A stretch of 64,000 nt of DNA, taken from assembly GCF_026242055.1 (NCBI RefSeq), contig NZ_JAPJDL010000020.1, positions 1 to 64,000 on the forward strand, in the 5' to 3' direction. Shown here piece after piece: positions 57,423-64,000 of the stretch. The position numbers were made by a program, and so were the translations under genes. Source of the stretch: Lentzea sp. NEAU-D7 (GTDB lineage Bacteria; Actinomycetota; Actinomycetes; Mycobacteriales; Pseudonocardiaceae). The notes below the pieces were generated by a model. That model saw only the letters and a program-made list of their open reading frames with translations. It did no database searches and was not told the DNA's origin. The first letter of the stretch is position 1. Every line of letters starts with the position of its first letter.

Positions 57423-57515
57423 CGGACGTTTAGTCGTCTGGTCCCAAAGCATGGGATGTTGGAGCAGCAGGCCGCCGAGTGGGGGATTACCGAGGGGGTA
57501 AGGCGCCTGCGTCTG

Positions 57516-57560
57516 GAGGGCCCGACCGGCATTCGGGGGAGAGTGCCGGTCGGGCCTTCC
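57516..57560. terminator. Bidirectional terminator between SARP and SGNH genes
   Basis: GAGGGCCCGACCGGCA-type arm (57516-57531) pairs with 57544-57560 around a 12-nt loop. It lies between the convergent stops of the SARP gene (57422) and the SGNH hydrolase (57569). Confidence 0.8.
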
Positions 57561-57568
57561 GCTTTGCT

Positions 57569-58363
57569 TCAGCCGACGACGCGGCTTTCGTCGCTGCAGC
57601 GCGCCATGGGCAGCAGCTCGGGCCGCTTGGGCGCCAGGCCGTCACCCATCGACTCACCCCGGAGCGTGCGGCCGATCCACGGCACCACGTGTTCGCGCGC
57701 CCACTTGAGGTCGGCCTTGCGCTGGGTGACCCAGTCGATCTGCTGCAGCGCGGGCCACGGCTCGTTCCAGGATTCGTCGTCGATCAGCCCGAGCACCTTG
57801 GCGGCCTTGAGCGCGACGCGCTGGTGGCCCTCCGGCGAGAGGTGCAGCCGGTCCTCGCTCCACGCGCGACGGTCGTGCAACGGGTGCATGGCCCACAGGT
57901 CGACCATCCGGCAGTGGTACCGCTCGGCGATCGACCACAGGTGCGAGTTGTAGATGGCCACCTTGCCGCGGATGCTCCTGAGCAGCGGCGTCGAGCGCGT
58001 GTCGAACCCGGTGAAGATCACGACGTCGCAGCCGGTGGACCTGAGCTCGGCCACGGCCACCTCGTAGACCTCGGCCAGCGCGTCCGGGTCGCTGTTGGGC
58101 AGCATGATGTCGTTGCCGCCGCCGCAGAACGTCACCAGGTCCGGCTTCAGCGACATCGCGAGCGGCACCTGGTCGTCGATGATCTCCTGCAGCATCTTGC
58201 CTCTGACCGCGAGGTTGGCGTACCTGAACTCAGGTGCCCGCTGGGCGATCATGCCCGCCAGGCGGTCCGCCCAGCCCACGTAGGTGTCGCCGGGGCCGGG
58301 GTCGTCCATGCCCTCGGTGAAGCTGTCCCCCAGGGACACGAGACTGTTCCATCGCAGCAGCAC
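57569..58363 (-). CDS. SGNH/GDSL-family hydrolase
   Basis: A 264-residue esterase/lipase-like protein: block I SLGDSFTEGMDDPG (Ser nucleophile), block II Gly in NLAVRGK, block III CGGGNDIM (Asn) and block V WSEDRLHLSPEGHQRV (Asp-x-x-His pair). No signal peptide, so it acts in the cytosol. The GTG at 58363 has an AAGGGGGAT ribosome site. The substrate (acetyl or acyl ester) is unknown. Confidence 0.9.
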   Translation of the reverse strand: MLLRWNSLVSLGDSFTEGMDDPGPGDTYVGWADRLAGMIAQRAPEFRYANLAVRGKMLQEIIDDQVPLAMSLKPDLVTFCGGGNDIMLPNSDPDALAEVYEVAVAELRSTGCDVVIFTGFDTRSTPLLRSIRGKVAIYNSHLWSIAERYHCRMVDLWAMHPLHDRRAWSEDRLHLSPEGHQRVALKAAKVLGLIDDESWNEPWPALQQIDWVTQRKADLKWAREHVVPWIGRTLRGESMGDGLAPKRPELLPMARCSDESRVVG

Positions 58364-58584
58364 TACATCCCCCTTGCTCGTACGACGTTCGTCCTGTCGG
58401 TCGTCGGCGGGCTCCCGACCGCAGACGACTAATTAGCATGCACAACGAACCCTTGGTTACGCCACCGTCGGTTACGGCATCGTAGGTTTTGTCGCTGTGC
58501 GTGACGATTCTTTTACCACTCGATCGAGCGAAGCTGGAGGATGATCCGGGGGATTCGTCTCATTCTGTCGCTACCTTCTGCCGG

Positions 58585-58890
58585 GTGCGTTCTGGTTTGC
58601 CGCTTCCGTTCCTTTTCCTCGGTGTCGCGCTTGTCACAGGCGCACTGCTGGCCGGGGTCGCGCTGAGCGGTCCGGCCCTGCCCGGAGCCGACGGGCGTGG
58701 CTCGGTCACGCCGCCTCCTCATTCCAATCCGGTGGTCACGCCGGAGGCCGGGTCACCTCCGGGGAGCGTCGCCGCGACGACCGTGGTGCCTTCCGGTGCG
58801 GTGCCCGCGGTGTCGCCCGCAGTGTTGCCCACAGATGTTTCGTCCGCTGTCCCGAACGCCGAAAACCCCCGCAACGACCTCGGCGCGTGA
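58585..58890 (+). CDS. Small anchored Pro/Val/Ala-rich exported protein
   Basis: A 101-residue protein with an N-terminal membrane helix (LPFLFLGVALVTGALLAGVAL) and an extracytoplasmic low-complexity tail rich in Pro, Ser, Val and Ala with no cysteines. I do not recognise it. GTG 58585 is chosen because it directly precedes the membrane segment; the longer frame from 58489 has poorer codon use. The stop codon lies inside the loop of the first of four hairpins. Confidence 0.5.
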   Translation: MRSGLPLPFLFLGVALVTGALLAGVALSGPALPGADGRGSVTPPPHSNPVVTPEAGSPPGSVAATTVVPSGAVPAVSPAVLPTDVSSAVPNAENPRNDLGA

Positions 58891-59057
58891 GGTCGCTGCG
58901 GGGGTCGTCGGGCCTTTCCGAGGAGCGCCGCCGCCGGACTTGCTCCCCGGAAAGGGCTGAGGCCACTGCTCGGGACGCCGCCGCCGTGATGTCCCGAGCA
59001 GTGGGGCTGGGACCGTCTCAGGGGGCACCGCCGCCGATCAGCCCCCTGAGACGGGGT
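58866..59057. repeat. Array of four consecutive 14-bp-stem hairpins
   Basis: H0: 58866-58879 pairs with 58891-58904 (one mismatch). H1: 58911-58924 with 58944-58957 (two mismatches). H2: 58963-58976 with 58991-59004 (perfect). H3: 59013-59026 with 59041-59054 (perfect). H2 and H3 have 14-nt loops; H1, H2 and H3 loops all contain CCGCCGCCG although their stems are unrelated in sequence. Spacers are 5-8 nt. The array fills the space between two convergent genes. Confidence 0.85.
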
Positions 59058-59065
59058 CTGGTGGG

Positions 59066-60079
59066 CTAGCCGCTCGCCGCCACGTCGAGGACGGCCGTTG
59101 GGACGTGGTCGTTGTAGGCCGAGCGCAGCCTGAGCTCCGCGCCCGGCGAGGCCCCGATGTGGTCGAGGCCCAGCAGCGCCGCACCCACCACGGGTGGCAC
59201 GTCGACCAGGCGGACCTGGGCGAGCGGGGCGGCTTCCAGGATCTGCTGACGAACCGGGCCGACCACCGTGTCGCCGGTGTGCGTGAGCACTCCGCCGCCC
59301 AGCACCACGTCCACGGGCTCGTTCATCAGGTCGAGCTTGCGCATGGAGACGGTCGCGAGCAGGACGATCTCCTCGATCAGGCGGTCGACCTGTTCCAGGG
59401 CAACGGAATCGCCCTGCGCGGCCACCTCGAACACCAACGGGCAGAGCGCGTGCGGGTCCAGTTCGATCTCCTCGAAGTGGATCTTCTCGACCACCTTGGC
59501 GATCGACTTCTCGCCGTAGTGCGCGAGAAGCGCGTCCAGCAGCAGGGTCGGCTTGCCCCGGCCGTCCTCCGCGCGCACGGCGTGCCAGAGGGCGTCGTTG
59601 CCGAGCTGGCCGCCGCCTCCCCAGTCACCGGAGATGGCGCCCAGAGCGGGGAACCGGTGAGTCCGCCCGTCCCTGGCCACGCCCACCGCGTTGATGCCCG
59701 CGCCGCAGACGACCGCCACGCCGCCGGCGGCCGCGGTGCCCGCCCGCAGGAGCGCGAAGGTGTCGTTGCCGACGAACGTCGTGGTCGACCAGCCCCGCTC
59801 GGTGATCGCCCGCGTCAGGTCCTCCTCCTCGCGGGGCAGGTCCGCTCCCGCGAGGTAGGCGGACGTGTGCGAGGCGATCGGCTCGTCGGGGGACAGTCCC
59901 GCCTGAGCTGCGGCCTCGCGTGCCAGTCCCTCGAACACGTCGAGTCCGCGCTTCATGCCCACGGTCTGAGGCGGGGCACCAGGGCCGCGCACCTGCGCGA
60001 GCACCTTGCCGTCCGCGTCGACCAGCAGCACAGCGGTCTTGCTGTTCCCACCGTCGATGGCGAGCACCCGGTCGGTCAT
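59066..60079 (-). CDS. N-acetylglucosamine kinase-type sugar kinase (BadF/BadG family)
   Basis: A 337-residue ASKHA-fold kinase: phosphate-1 loop LAIDGGNSKTAVLLVD, GNDTFALLRAG, a phosphate-2 AVVCGAGINAVG and sugar-site SGDWGGGGQLGNDALWHAV, VVLGGGVL adenosine motif. The family includes GlcNAc kinases. It is the last gene of a minus-strand sugar operon, and a TnpB element now separates it from the GH4 gene. GGAGGACTTCAG directly upstream keeps a good ribosome site. With the GH4 enzyme upstream, an amino-sugar or beta-disaccharide substrate is inferred. Confidence 0.85.
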   Translation of the reverse strand: MTDRVLAIDGGNSKTAVLLVDADGKVLAQVRGPGAPPQTVGMKRGLDVFEGLAREAAAQAGLSPDEPIASHTSAYLAGADLPREEEDLTRAITERGWSTTTFVGNDTFALLRAGTAAAGGVAVVCGAGINAVGVARDGRTHRFPALGAISGDWGGGGQLGNDALWHAVRAEDGRGKPTLLLDALLAHYGEKSIAKVVEKIHFEEIELDPHALCPLVFEVAAQGDSVALEQVDRLIEEIVLLATVSMRKLDLMNEPVDVVLGGGVLTHTGDTVVGPVRQQILEAAPLAQVRLVDVPPVVGAALLGLDHIGASPGAELRLRSAYNDHVPTAVLDVAASG

Positions 60080-60091
60080 CTGAAGTCCTCC

Positions 60092-61463
60092 GAGGAGACC
60101 TCGTCGTTCAAGACGAGGAGGAATCGGGCTTCTGCAAAGCAGAGCGGGAACGGCCGTGTCGTCGTCGGGGCGATGCGGTGTCCACGATCCGGCCTCACAG
60201 AGGCACGCAGTGGCCGAGTAATCTGTGAGCGGTGAACGGGCTGGTGAAGCGGGCGTTTCGGTACCGCTTCTATCCGAGCGAGGCGCAAGCGGCTGAGTTG
60301 TCGCGCACGTTCGGATGTGTCCGCAAGGTGTACAACTTGGCGTTGCAGGCCCGTGCGGAGGCGTGGACGCTGCGTGGGGAGCGGGTCGGTTACGAGGCCA
60401 CGTCGGCGTTGCTGACCGTGTGGAAGCGCACTGAGGAGTTGGCGTTTCTGGCCGAGGTGTCGTCGGTGCCGTTGCAGCAGGCGTTGCGGCATCTGCAGGC
60501 CGGGTTCACGAACTTCTTCGCCAAGCGTGCGAGGTTTCCGCGGTTCAAGTCGCGGAAGAAGTCGCGCGCTTCGGCGGAGTACACGCGGTCGGCGTTCCGC
60601 TGGCGTGACGGTGCGCTGACGCTGGCCAAGATGGCCGAGCCGCTGGACATCCGCTGGTCCCGGCCTCTGCCCGAGGGCGCGGTGCCGTCGACGGTGACGG
60701 TGTCGCGGGATGCGGCCGGGCGCTGGTTCGTGTCCCTGTTGTGCGACGACCCCGGCGTGACACCGTTGCCCGCCACCGATGCGGTCATCGGTGTCGATGC
60801 CGGTCTCGACCACCTGCTGGTGCTCTCGACCGGAGAGAAGATCGGCAATCCCCGCCACGAGCGCCGCGACCGCGCGGCGCTCGCGAAGGCGCAGCGGGCG
60901 TTGTGCCGCAAGCAAAAGGGCAGCGCCAACCGGAACAAGGCCCGCGTCAAGGTCGCCCGTGTCCACGCCCGGATCGCCGATCGGCGATCCGACTTCCTGC
61001 ACAAGATCACCACTCGGCTCGTGCGTGAAACCCAAACGCTCGTGATCGAGGATCTGGCGGTGTCGAACATGGTCGGCAACCATCGCCTGGCGCGTGCGAT
61101 CAATGACGCGGGCTGGCGCCGGTTCCGGCAATTGCTGCTGTACAAGGCGAACTGGTACGGGCGGGACGTGATCGTCGTTGATCGCTGGTTCCCGTCGTCG
61201 AAGCTGTGCTCGGTCTGCGGTGAGCTCGCGGCAGTGATGCCGTTGCAGGTGCGCACGTGGACCTGTGCCTGCGGCACGACCCATGACCGGGACGTGAACG
61301 CGGCACGCAACATTCTGGCCGCCGGGCTGGCGGTGACAGTCTGTGGAGCCGGTGTAAGACCTCAACGGAACCCTCCGGGCGGGCAGTCGGCGACGAAGCA
61401 GAAAACCCTGCGGCGCGAGCCGTAGGAATCCCCTCGTTGAAGAGGGAAAGGAAGCCAACGTTG
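60092..61463 (+). mobile_element. Standalone TnpB (IS1341-type) element, approximate ends
   Basis: Ends are inferred: a left hairpin CCTCGTC-GTTCAA-GACGAGG (60099-60118) followed by AGGAATCGGGCTTC, and a right end with AGGAATCCCCTCGTTGAAGA then GGGAAAGGAAGCC (61424-61458). Both ends share AGGAATC and a CTCGT...AAGA...GAGG stem. No tnpA is present. The region right of the tnpB stop, with the 3' end of the gene, is where the guide (omega) RNA is expected. Confidence 0.7.
60232..61425 (+). CDS. tnpB: RNA-guided endonuclease TnpB
   Basis: A 397-residue OrfB/TnpB protein. The N-terminal wedge region starts RAFRYRFYPSEAQAAELSRTFG. All three RuvC acids are intact: Asp189 in IGVDAGLDH, Glu273 in VIEDLAVSNM and Asp354 in DRDVNAARN. 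The zinc finger has C326-x2-C329 and C345-x-C347. TnpB cuts DNA matching a guide taken from the sequence at the element's right end, next to a short TAM at the left end. It appears full length and undamaged. Its strand is opposite to the surrounding sugar operon. Confidence 0.93.
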   Translation: MNGLVKRAFRYRFYPSEAQAAELSRTFGCVRKVYNLALQARAEAWTLRGERVGYEATSALLTVWKRTEELAFLAEVSSVPLQQALRHLQAGFTNFFAKRARFPRFKSRKKSRASAEYTRSAFRWRDGALTLAKMAEPLDIRWSRPLPEGAVPSTVTVSRDAAGRWFVSLLCDDPGVTPLPATDAVIGVDAGLDHLLVLSTGEKIGNPRHERRDRAALAKAQRALCRKQKGSANRNKARVKVARVHARIADRRSDFLHKITTRLVRETQTLVIEDLAVSNMVGNHRLARAINDAGWRRFRQLLLYKANWYGRDVIVVDRWFPSSKLCSVCGELAAVMPLQVRTWTCACGTTHDRDVNAARNILAAGLAVTVCGAGVRPQRNPPGGQSATKQKTLRREP

Positions 61464-62732
61464 TCAGTTTCCCTTCACCCACGGCAGCAGGTCGCGGTTC
61501 TGCGCGATCAGCTCGTCGGCCAGCTGGTCCGCGATGGCGTGCTGGCCGATCAGCGGGTGCGCGAGCAGCGCGTTCGCCACTCGGTCGCGGCCACCGTGCC
61601 TGGCCGCTTCCAGTGCCAGGTACTCGTACGCGGTGACGTGCGAGATCAGGCCGGAGATGGACGGTTCCACCGGACGCACCGGCAGCGCCTTGCCGCCGTT
61701 CGCGTCCACTGTGGATGACACCTCGATCACGGCGTCGTCGGGCAGGAAGGGCAGCGAGCCGTTGTTCTGCACGTTCACGACGTGCTTCTCAGCGCCTTCG
61801 CCGCCGGTCAGCGCGTGCACCAGCTGCACGGCCGCCTCGGAGTAGTACGCGCCGCCGCGCTGCGACAGCTGCTCCGGCTTCGTCACGACCGACGGGTCGC
61901 CGTAGATGTCGAGCAGTTCCTTCTCGACCGCCGCCACGACCTCGGCGCGCGGCGGTTCGGAGAGCTGCTTCTTCACGACGGCGTCGTGGTTGTAGAAGTA
62001 GTTCAGGTAGTACGAGGGCACCATGTTCAGGCGCCGCATCAGGCCGCCGTCGATGCCGATGTGCTCCGCCAGGCCCTCGACGTGGTCGGCGAGGAGCTCC
62101 GGCAGGCGGTCGACGCCGTCGACGTACACGCCGCGTTCCCACGTCAGGTGGTTCAGGCCGACGTGCTCCAGCTCCACAGTGGACGGATCGACGCCGAGCA
62201 GCGCGGACGTCCAGCGCTGGAACGTGATCGCCACGTTGCACAGGCCGATGGCCTTGTGGCCCTCCTGCAGGAGGGCCCGCGTCACGATGCCGACCGGGTT
62301 CGTGAAGTTCACGATCCACGTGTCGGGACCGGCGATGCGGCGCACCTTGTCGGCGATGTCCAGGACCACCGGCACGGTCCGCAGGGCCTTGGCGAGGCCT
62401 CCCGCGCCGGTGGTCTCCTGGCCGACGCACCCGCAGGTCAGCGGGAACGTCTCGTCCGAGGCACGCGCCTTCTGCCCGCCGACGCGCAGCTGCAGCAGAA
62501 CAGCGGACGCGCCCTCGATGCCTTCTTCGAGCGACGTGGTGGTGCGCACCTTCGCCGAGTGGCCCGCGTGCTCCAGCAGCCGTTGGCTGAACGGGCCGAT
62601 CAGCGAGAGGCGGTGCTCGTCCGGGTCCACCAGGACGATCTCGTCCACCGCCAGGCTGGTGCGACGGCCGGCGATGCCGTCGATCAGCTCCGGTGTGTAG
62701 GTGGACCCGCCACCGACGACGGTGAGTTTCAT
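61464..62732 (-). CDS. GH4-family 6-phospho-beta-glucosidase-like enzyme
   Basis: A 422-residue NAD- and Mn-dependent glycosidase: Rossmann loop VVGGGSTYTPEL, NFTNPVGIVT, the metal-binding Cys in GLCNVAI and His in GLNHLTW. GH4 enzymes act by oxidation at C3 and usually need a 6-phosphorylated sugar. The ATG at 62732 overlaps the permease stop (ATGA). The stop codon lies only a few bases from the TnpB right end, yet the C-terminus (NRDLLPWVKGN) looks complete. A kinase beyond the insertion would supply phosphorylation. Confidence 0.9.
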   Translation of the reverse strand: MKLTVVGGGSTYTPELIDGIAGRRTSLAVDEIVLVDPDEHRLSLIGPFSQRLLEHAGHSAKVRTTTSLEEGIEGASAVLLQLRVGGQKARASDETFPLTCGCVGQETTGAGGLAKALRTVPVVLDIADKVRRIAGPDTWIVNFTNPVGIVTRALLQEGHKAIGLCNVAITFQRWTSALLGVDPSTVELEHVGLNHLTWERGVYVDGVDRLPELLADHVEGLAEHIGIDGGLMRRLNMVPSYYLNYFYNHDAVVKKQLSEPPRAEVVAAVEKELLDIYGDPSVVTKPEQLSQRGGAYYSEAAVQLVHALTGGEGAEKHVVNVQNNGSLPFLPDDAVIEVSSTVDANGGKALPVRPVEPSISGLISHVTAYEYLALEAARHGGRDRVANALLAHPLIGQHAIADQLADELIAQNRDLLPWVKGN

Positions 62733-63622
62733 CCTTTGACCCCCGTGAACGTGATTCCCTTGACGAACGACTTCTGGGCGAAGACGAAGAGGACGACGGC
62801 GGGGATCATCGTCAGGAACGTCACCGCCATCGAGGAGTTCCACTGGACGATGTGCATGCCCTTGAACGTCGCCAGCGCCAGCGACAACGTCCACTGGTCC
62901 TTGACCTCGCCGGTGTAGAGCAGCGGGCCGAAGTAGTCGTTCCAGGTGAAGAGGAAGCAGAACAGCGCGGTGGCCGCGATGCCGGGCTTCGCCATCGGCA
63001 CGATGATCCGCACCAGCGCCTGGAACTCCGAGCAGCCGTCCACCCGTGCGGCGTCCACGTAGGACTGCGGGATGGTCAGCATGAACTGGCGCAGCAGGAA
63101 GATGCTGAACGCGTCGAACAGGAAGTACGGCGCGATCAACGGGATCAGCGTGCCCGTGAGGCCCAGCGAGGACCACGTGTCGTACAGCGGCACGGCGACG
63201 ACCTGCGGAGGCAGCATCATCGCGCCGATGACGAGGATGAAAGCCACGTTCCGGCCGCGCCACTTCAGCTTCGCGAGCGCGTAGGCGGCGGGGATCGACG
63301 AGATCAGCATGCCCAGCGTCGCGAGCAGCGAGTACGTGAGGCTGTTGACCAGGTACTGGAAGAGCGGGGCCTTGTCGAAGACCTCGACGAAGTTCTCCCA
63401 GTGCCATTCGGTGGGCCAGAGGTTCGACGTGAACGCCTGGTTGTCCGACATCACCGCGGTGAGGAAGACGAACACGACGGGCGTGGCGAACATCAGGCCG
63501 AGCGCGAGGCCGATCGCGTGCGTCGCGACCCAGTTCAGGAAACCGGCGACGTTGCGCTTCCTGCGCGGCTGCTCCGGTTCCGCGGAGACGTCGACCGGTG
63601 GTTTGGTCAGCGTGGCGGTCAT
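62729..63622 (-). CDS. Sugar ABC transporter permease (MalG-like)
   Basis: A 297-residue permease with six membrane segments and an EAA-type loop (DAARVDGCSEFQALVRIIVP). The N-terminal 25 residues are polar and cytosolic. It overlaps both neighbours by 4 nt, so permease, permease and GH4 gene are translated as one unit. No ATPase gene follows, so the MsiK-like protein at 21468 is a candidate partner. Confidence 0.92.
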   Translation of the reverse strand: MTATLTKPPVDVSAEPEQPRRKRNVAGFLNWVATHAIGLALGLMFATPVVFVFLTAVMSDNQAFTSNLWPTEWHWENFVEVFDKAPLFQYLVNSLTYSLLATLGMLISSIPAAYALAKLKWRGRNVAFILVIGAMMLPPQVVAVPLYDTWSSLGLTGTLIPLIAPYFLFDAFSIFLLRQFMLTIPQSYVDAARVDGCSEFQALVRIIVPMAKPGIAATALFCFLFTWNDYFGPLLYTGEVKDQWTLSLALATFKGMHIVQWNSSMAVTFLTMIPAVVLFVFAQKSFVKGITFTGVKG

Positions 63623-64000
63623 GCTCCCGGACCCCCTTCCTCAGCCGTGGAGTTCTTGCGCATCCGCTGGACCAGCACGATGGTCACGGCGAACGAGATG
63701 ACGAACAGGACGGTGGCCATCGCGGCCGCGTAGCCCATGTCGAAGTAGCGGAAGCCCTGCGTGTACAGGTAGACCGGGAACGTCAGCGTCGAGTTGTCCG
63801 GGAACCCGAGGTACTTGGTCGATCCCGTCGCGTCCGCCGCTCCCGAGCCGGCCGACCCCGCGACGACCGCCTGCGTGAAGAGCTGCAACGCGAGGATCAC
63901 CGAGTTCACGATGCCGAAGAGCAGCACCGGGGAGATCGTCGGCAGCGTGACGTGCCACCAGCGCCGGATCGGGCCGGCGCCGTCGAGCTCGGCGGCCTCG
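63619..64000 (-). CDS. Sugar ABC transporter permease (MalF-like), partial
   Basis: The C-terminal 126 residues of a MalF-type permease; the 5' end lies beyond the window. The EAA loop is present at the truncated end (EAAELDGAGPIRRWWHVTLP), followed by two membrane segments. The stop overlaps the start of the MalG-like gene (ATGA). The binding-protein gene would be expected upstream, outside the window. Confidence 0.9.
   Translation of the reverse strand, partial: EAAELDGAGPIRRWWHVTLPTISPVLLFGIVNSVILALQLFTQAVVAGSAGSGAADATGSTKYLGFPDNSTLTFPVYLYTQGFRYFDMGYAAAMATVLFVISFAVTIVLVQRMRKNSTAEEGGPGA

Noticed and set aside
54636..57452. 938-codon frame on the minus strand
   Set aside because: Antisense to the SARP-NB-ARC-TPR gene, whose domains are unmistakable; the antisense product is low-complexity Arg/His/Gln/Val.
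54657..58363. Antibiotic biosynthetic cluster around the SARP gene
   Set aside because: No PKS, NRPS, terpene or RiPP enzymes in the window; neighbours are unrelated single genes.
58866..59057. CRISPR-like array
   Set aside because: The repeated units are hairpins with different stems and 5-8 nt spacers; there are no identical direct repeats or unique 30-nt spacers, and no cas genes.
60092..61463. Complete IS200/IS605 with TnpA
   Set aside because: Only tnpB is present; no Y1 transposase frame occurs on either side.

Overview
The window is high-GC actinobacterial chromosome. Codon use is strongly GC3-biased, GTG and TTG starts and 4-nt ATGA/GTGA gene overlaps are common, and the gene set includes SARP, YbaB/EspC-like, F420-type PPOX, MhuD, CarD and LpqE proteins. 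Local gene order matches the Mycobacterium tuberculosis Rv3579c-Rv3596c neighbourhood, cut up and rearranged. From gene content I infer a filamentous actinomycete of the Pseudonocardiaceae type (Lentzea/Saccharothrix-like). This rests on recalled synteny and family knowledge, not on a search.

Layout. 0.1-4 kb: an iron-regulated FhuF-like protein and clpC. 4-7 kb: a cassette of YbaB-like, EspC-like, WXG-containing and membrane proteins. 7-15 kb: a DUF6928-like protein, EEP phosphatase, sirtuin plus the haem-degrading monooxygenase MhuD, M1 peptidase, alpha/beta hydrolase, 2H phosphoesterase, MutY, beta-carbonic anhydrase and an Rv3587c-like membrane protein. 15-22.6 kb: two LacI regulators, a MalEFG-type sugar importer and an MsiK-like ATPase behind three LacI-type operators. 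22.6-25.2 kb: a zinc/manganese ABC operon. 25-28 kb: a diguanylate cyclase and an MFS exporter. 28.7-38.4 kb: the conserved rlmB-cysS-ispF-ispD-carD-lpqE-radA block, interrupted by a HAD/TIR/PPOX insertion and by a DoxX gene lying between repeat copies. 38.4-45 kb: a tandem paralog pair, an OtsB-GH15 fusion, OtsA and a ThrE-like exporter. 45-58 kb: tRNA-Thr, a beta-helix membrane protein, an aldo-keto reductase, a two-component system divergent from a flavin-based electron-transfer operon (ferric-reductase-like protein, FMN-binding protein, ApbE), an ADP-ribosylglycohydrolase, a SARP-NB-ARC-TPR regulator and an SGNH hydrolase. 58-64 kb: an array of four hairpins, then a minus-strand sugar operon (two permeases, GH4 glycosidase, GlcNAc-type kinase) split by a standalone TnpB element.

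Functional links. The sugar regulators, importers, MsiK-like ATPase, GH4 enzyme and kinase form carbohydrate-uptake modules, with one DasR-like operator nearby. FhuF-like and MhuD proteins serve iron and haem. OtsA and OtsB-GH15 make and probably recycle trehalose. Features most worth a second look are the four-hairpin array (58866-59057), a 101-bp palindromic dispersed repeat with an internally deleted third copy, a cluster of GGATTGTTGAACAATCC-type palindromes inside the mutY/2H coding junction, the TIR gene inside a housekeeping block, and the absence of disA beside radA.
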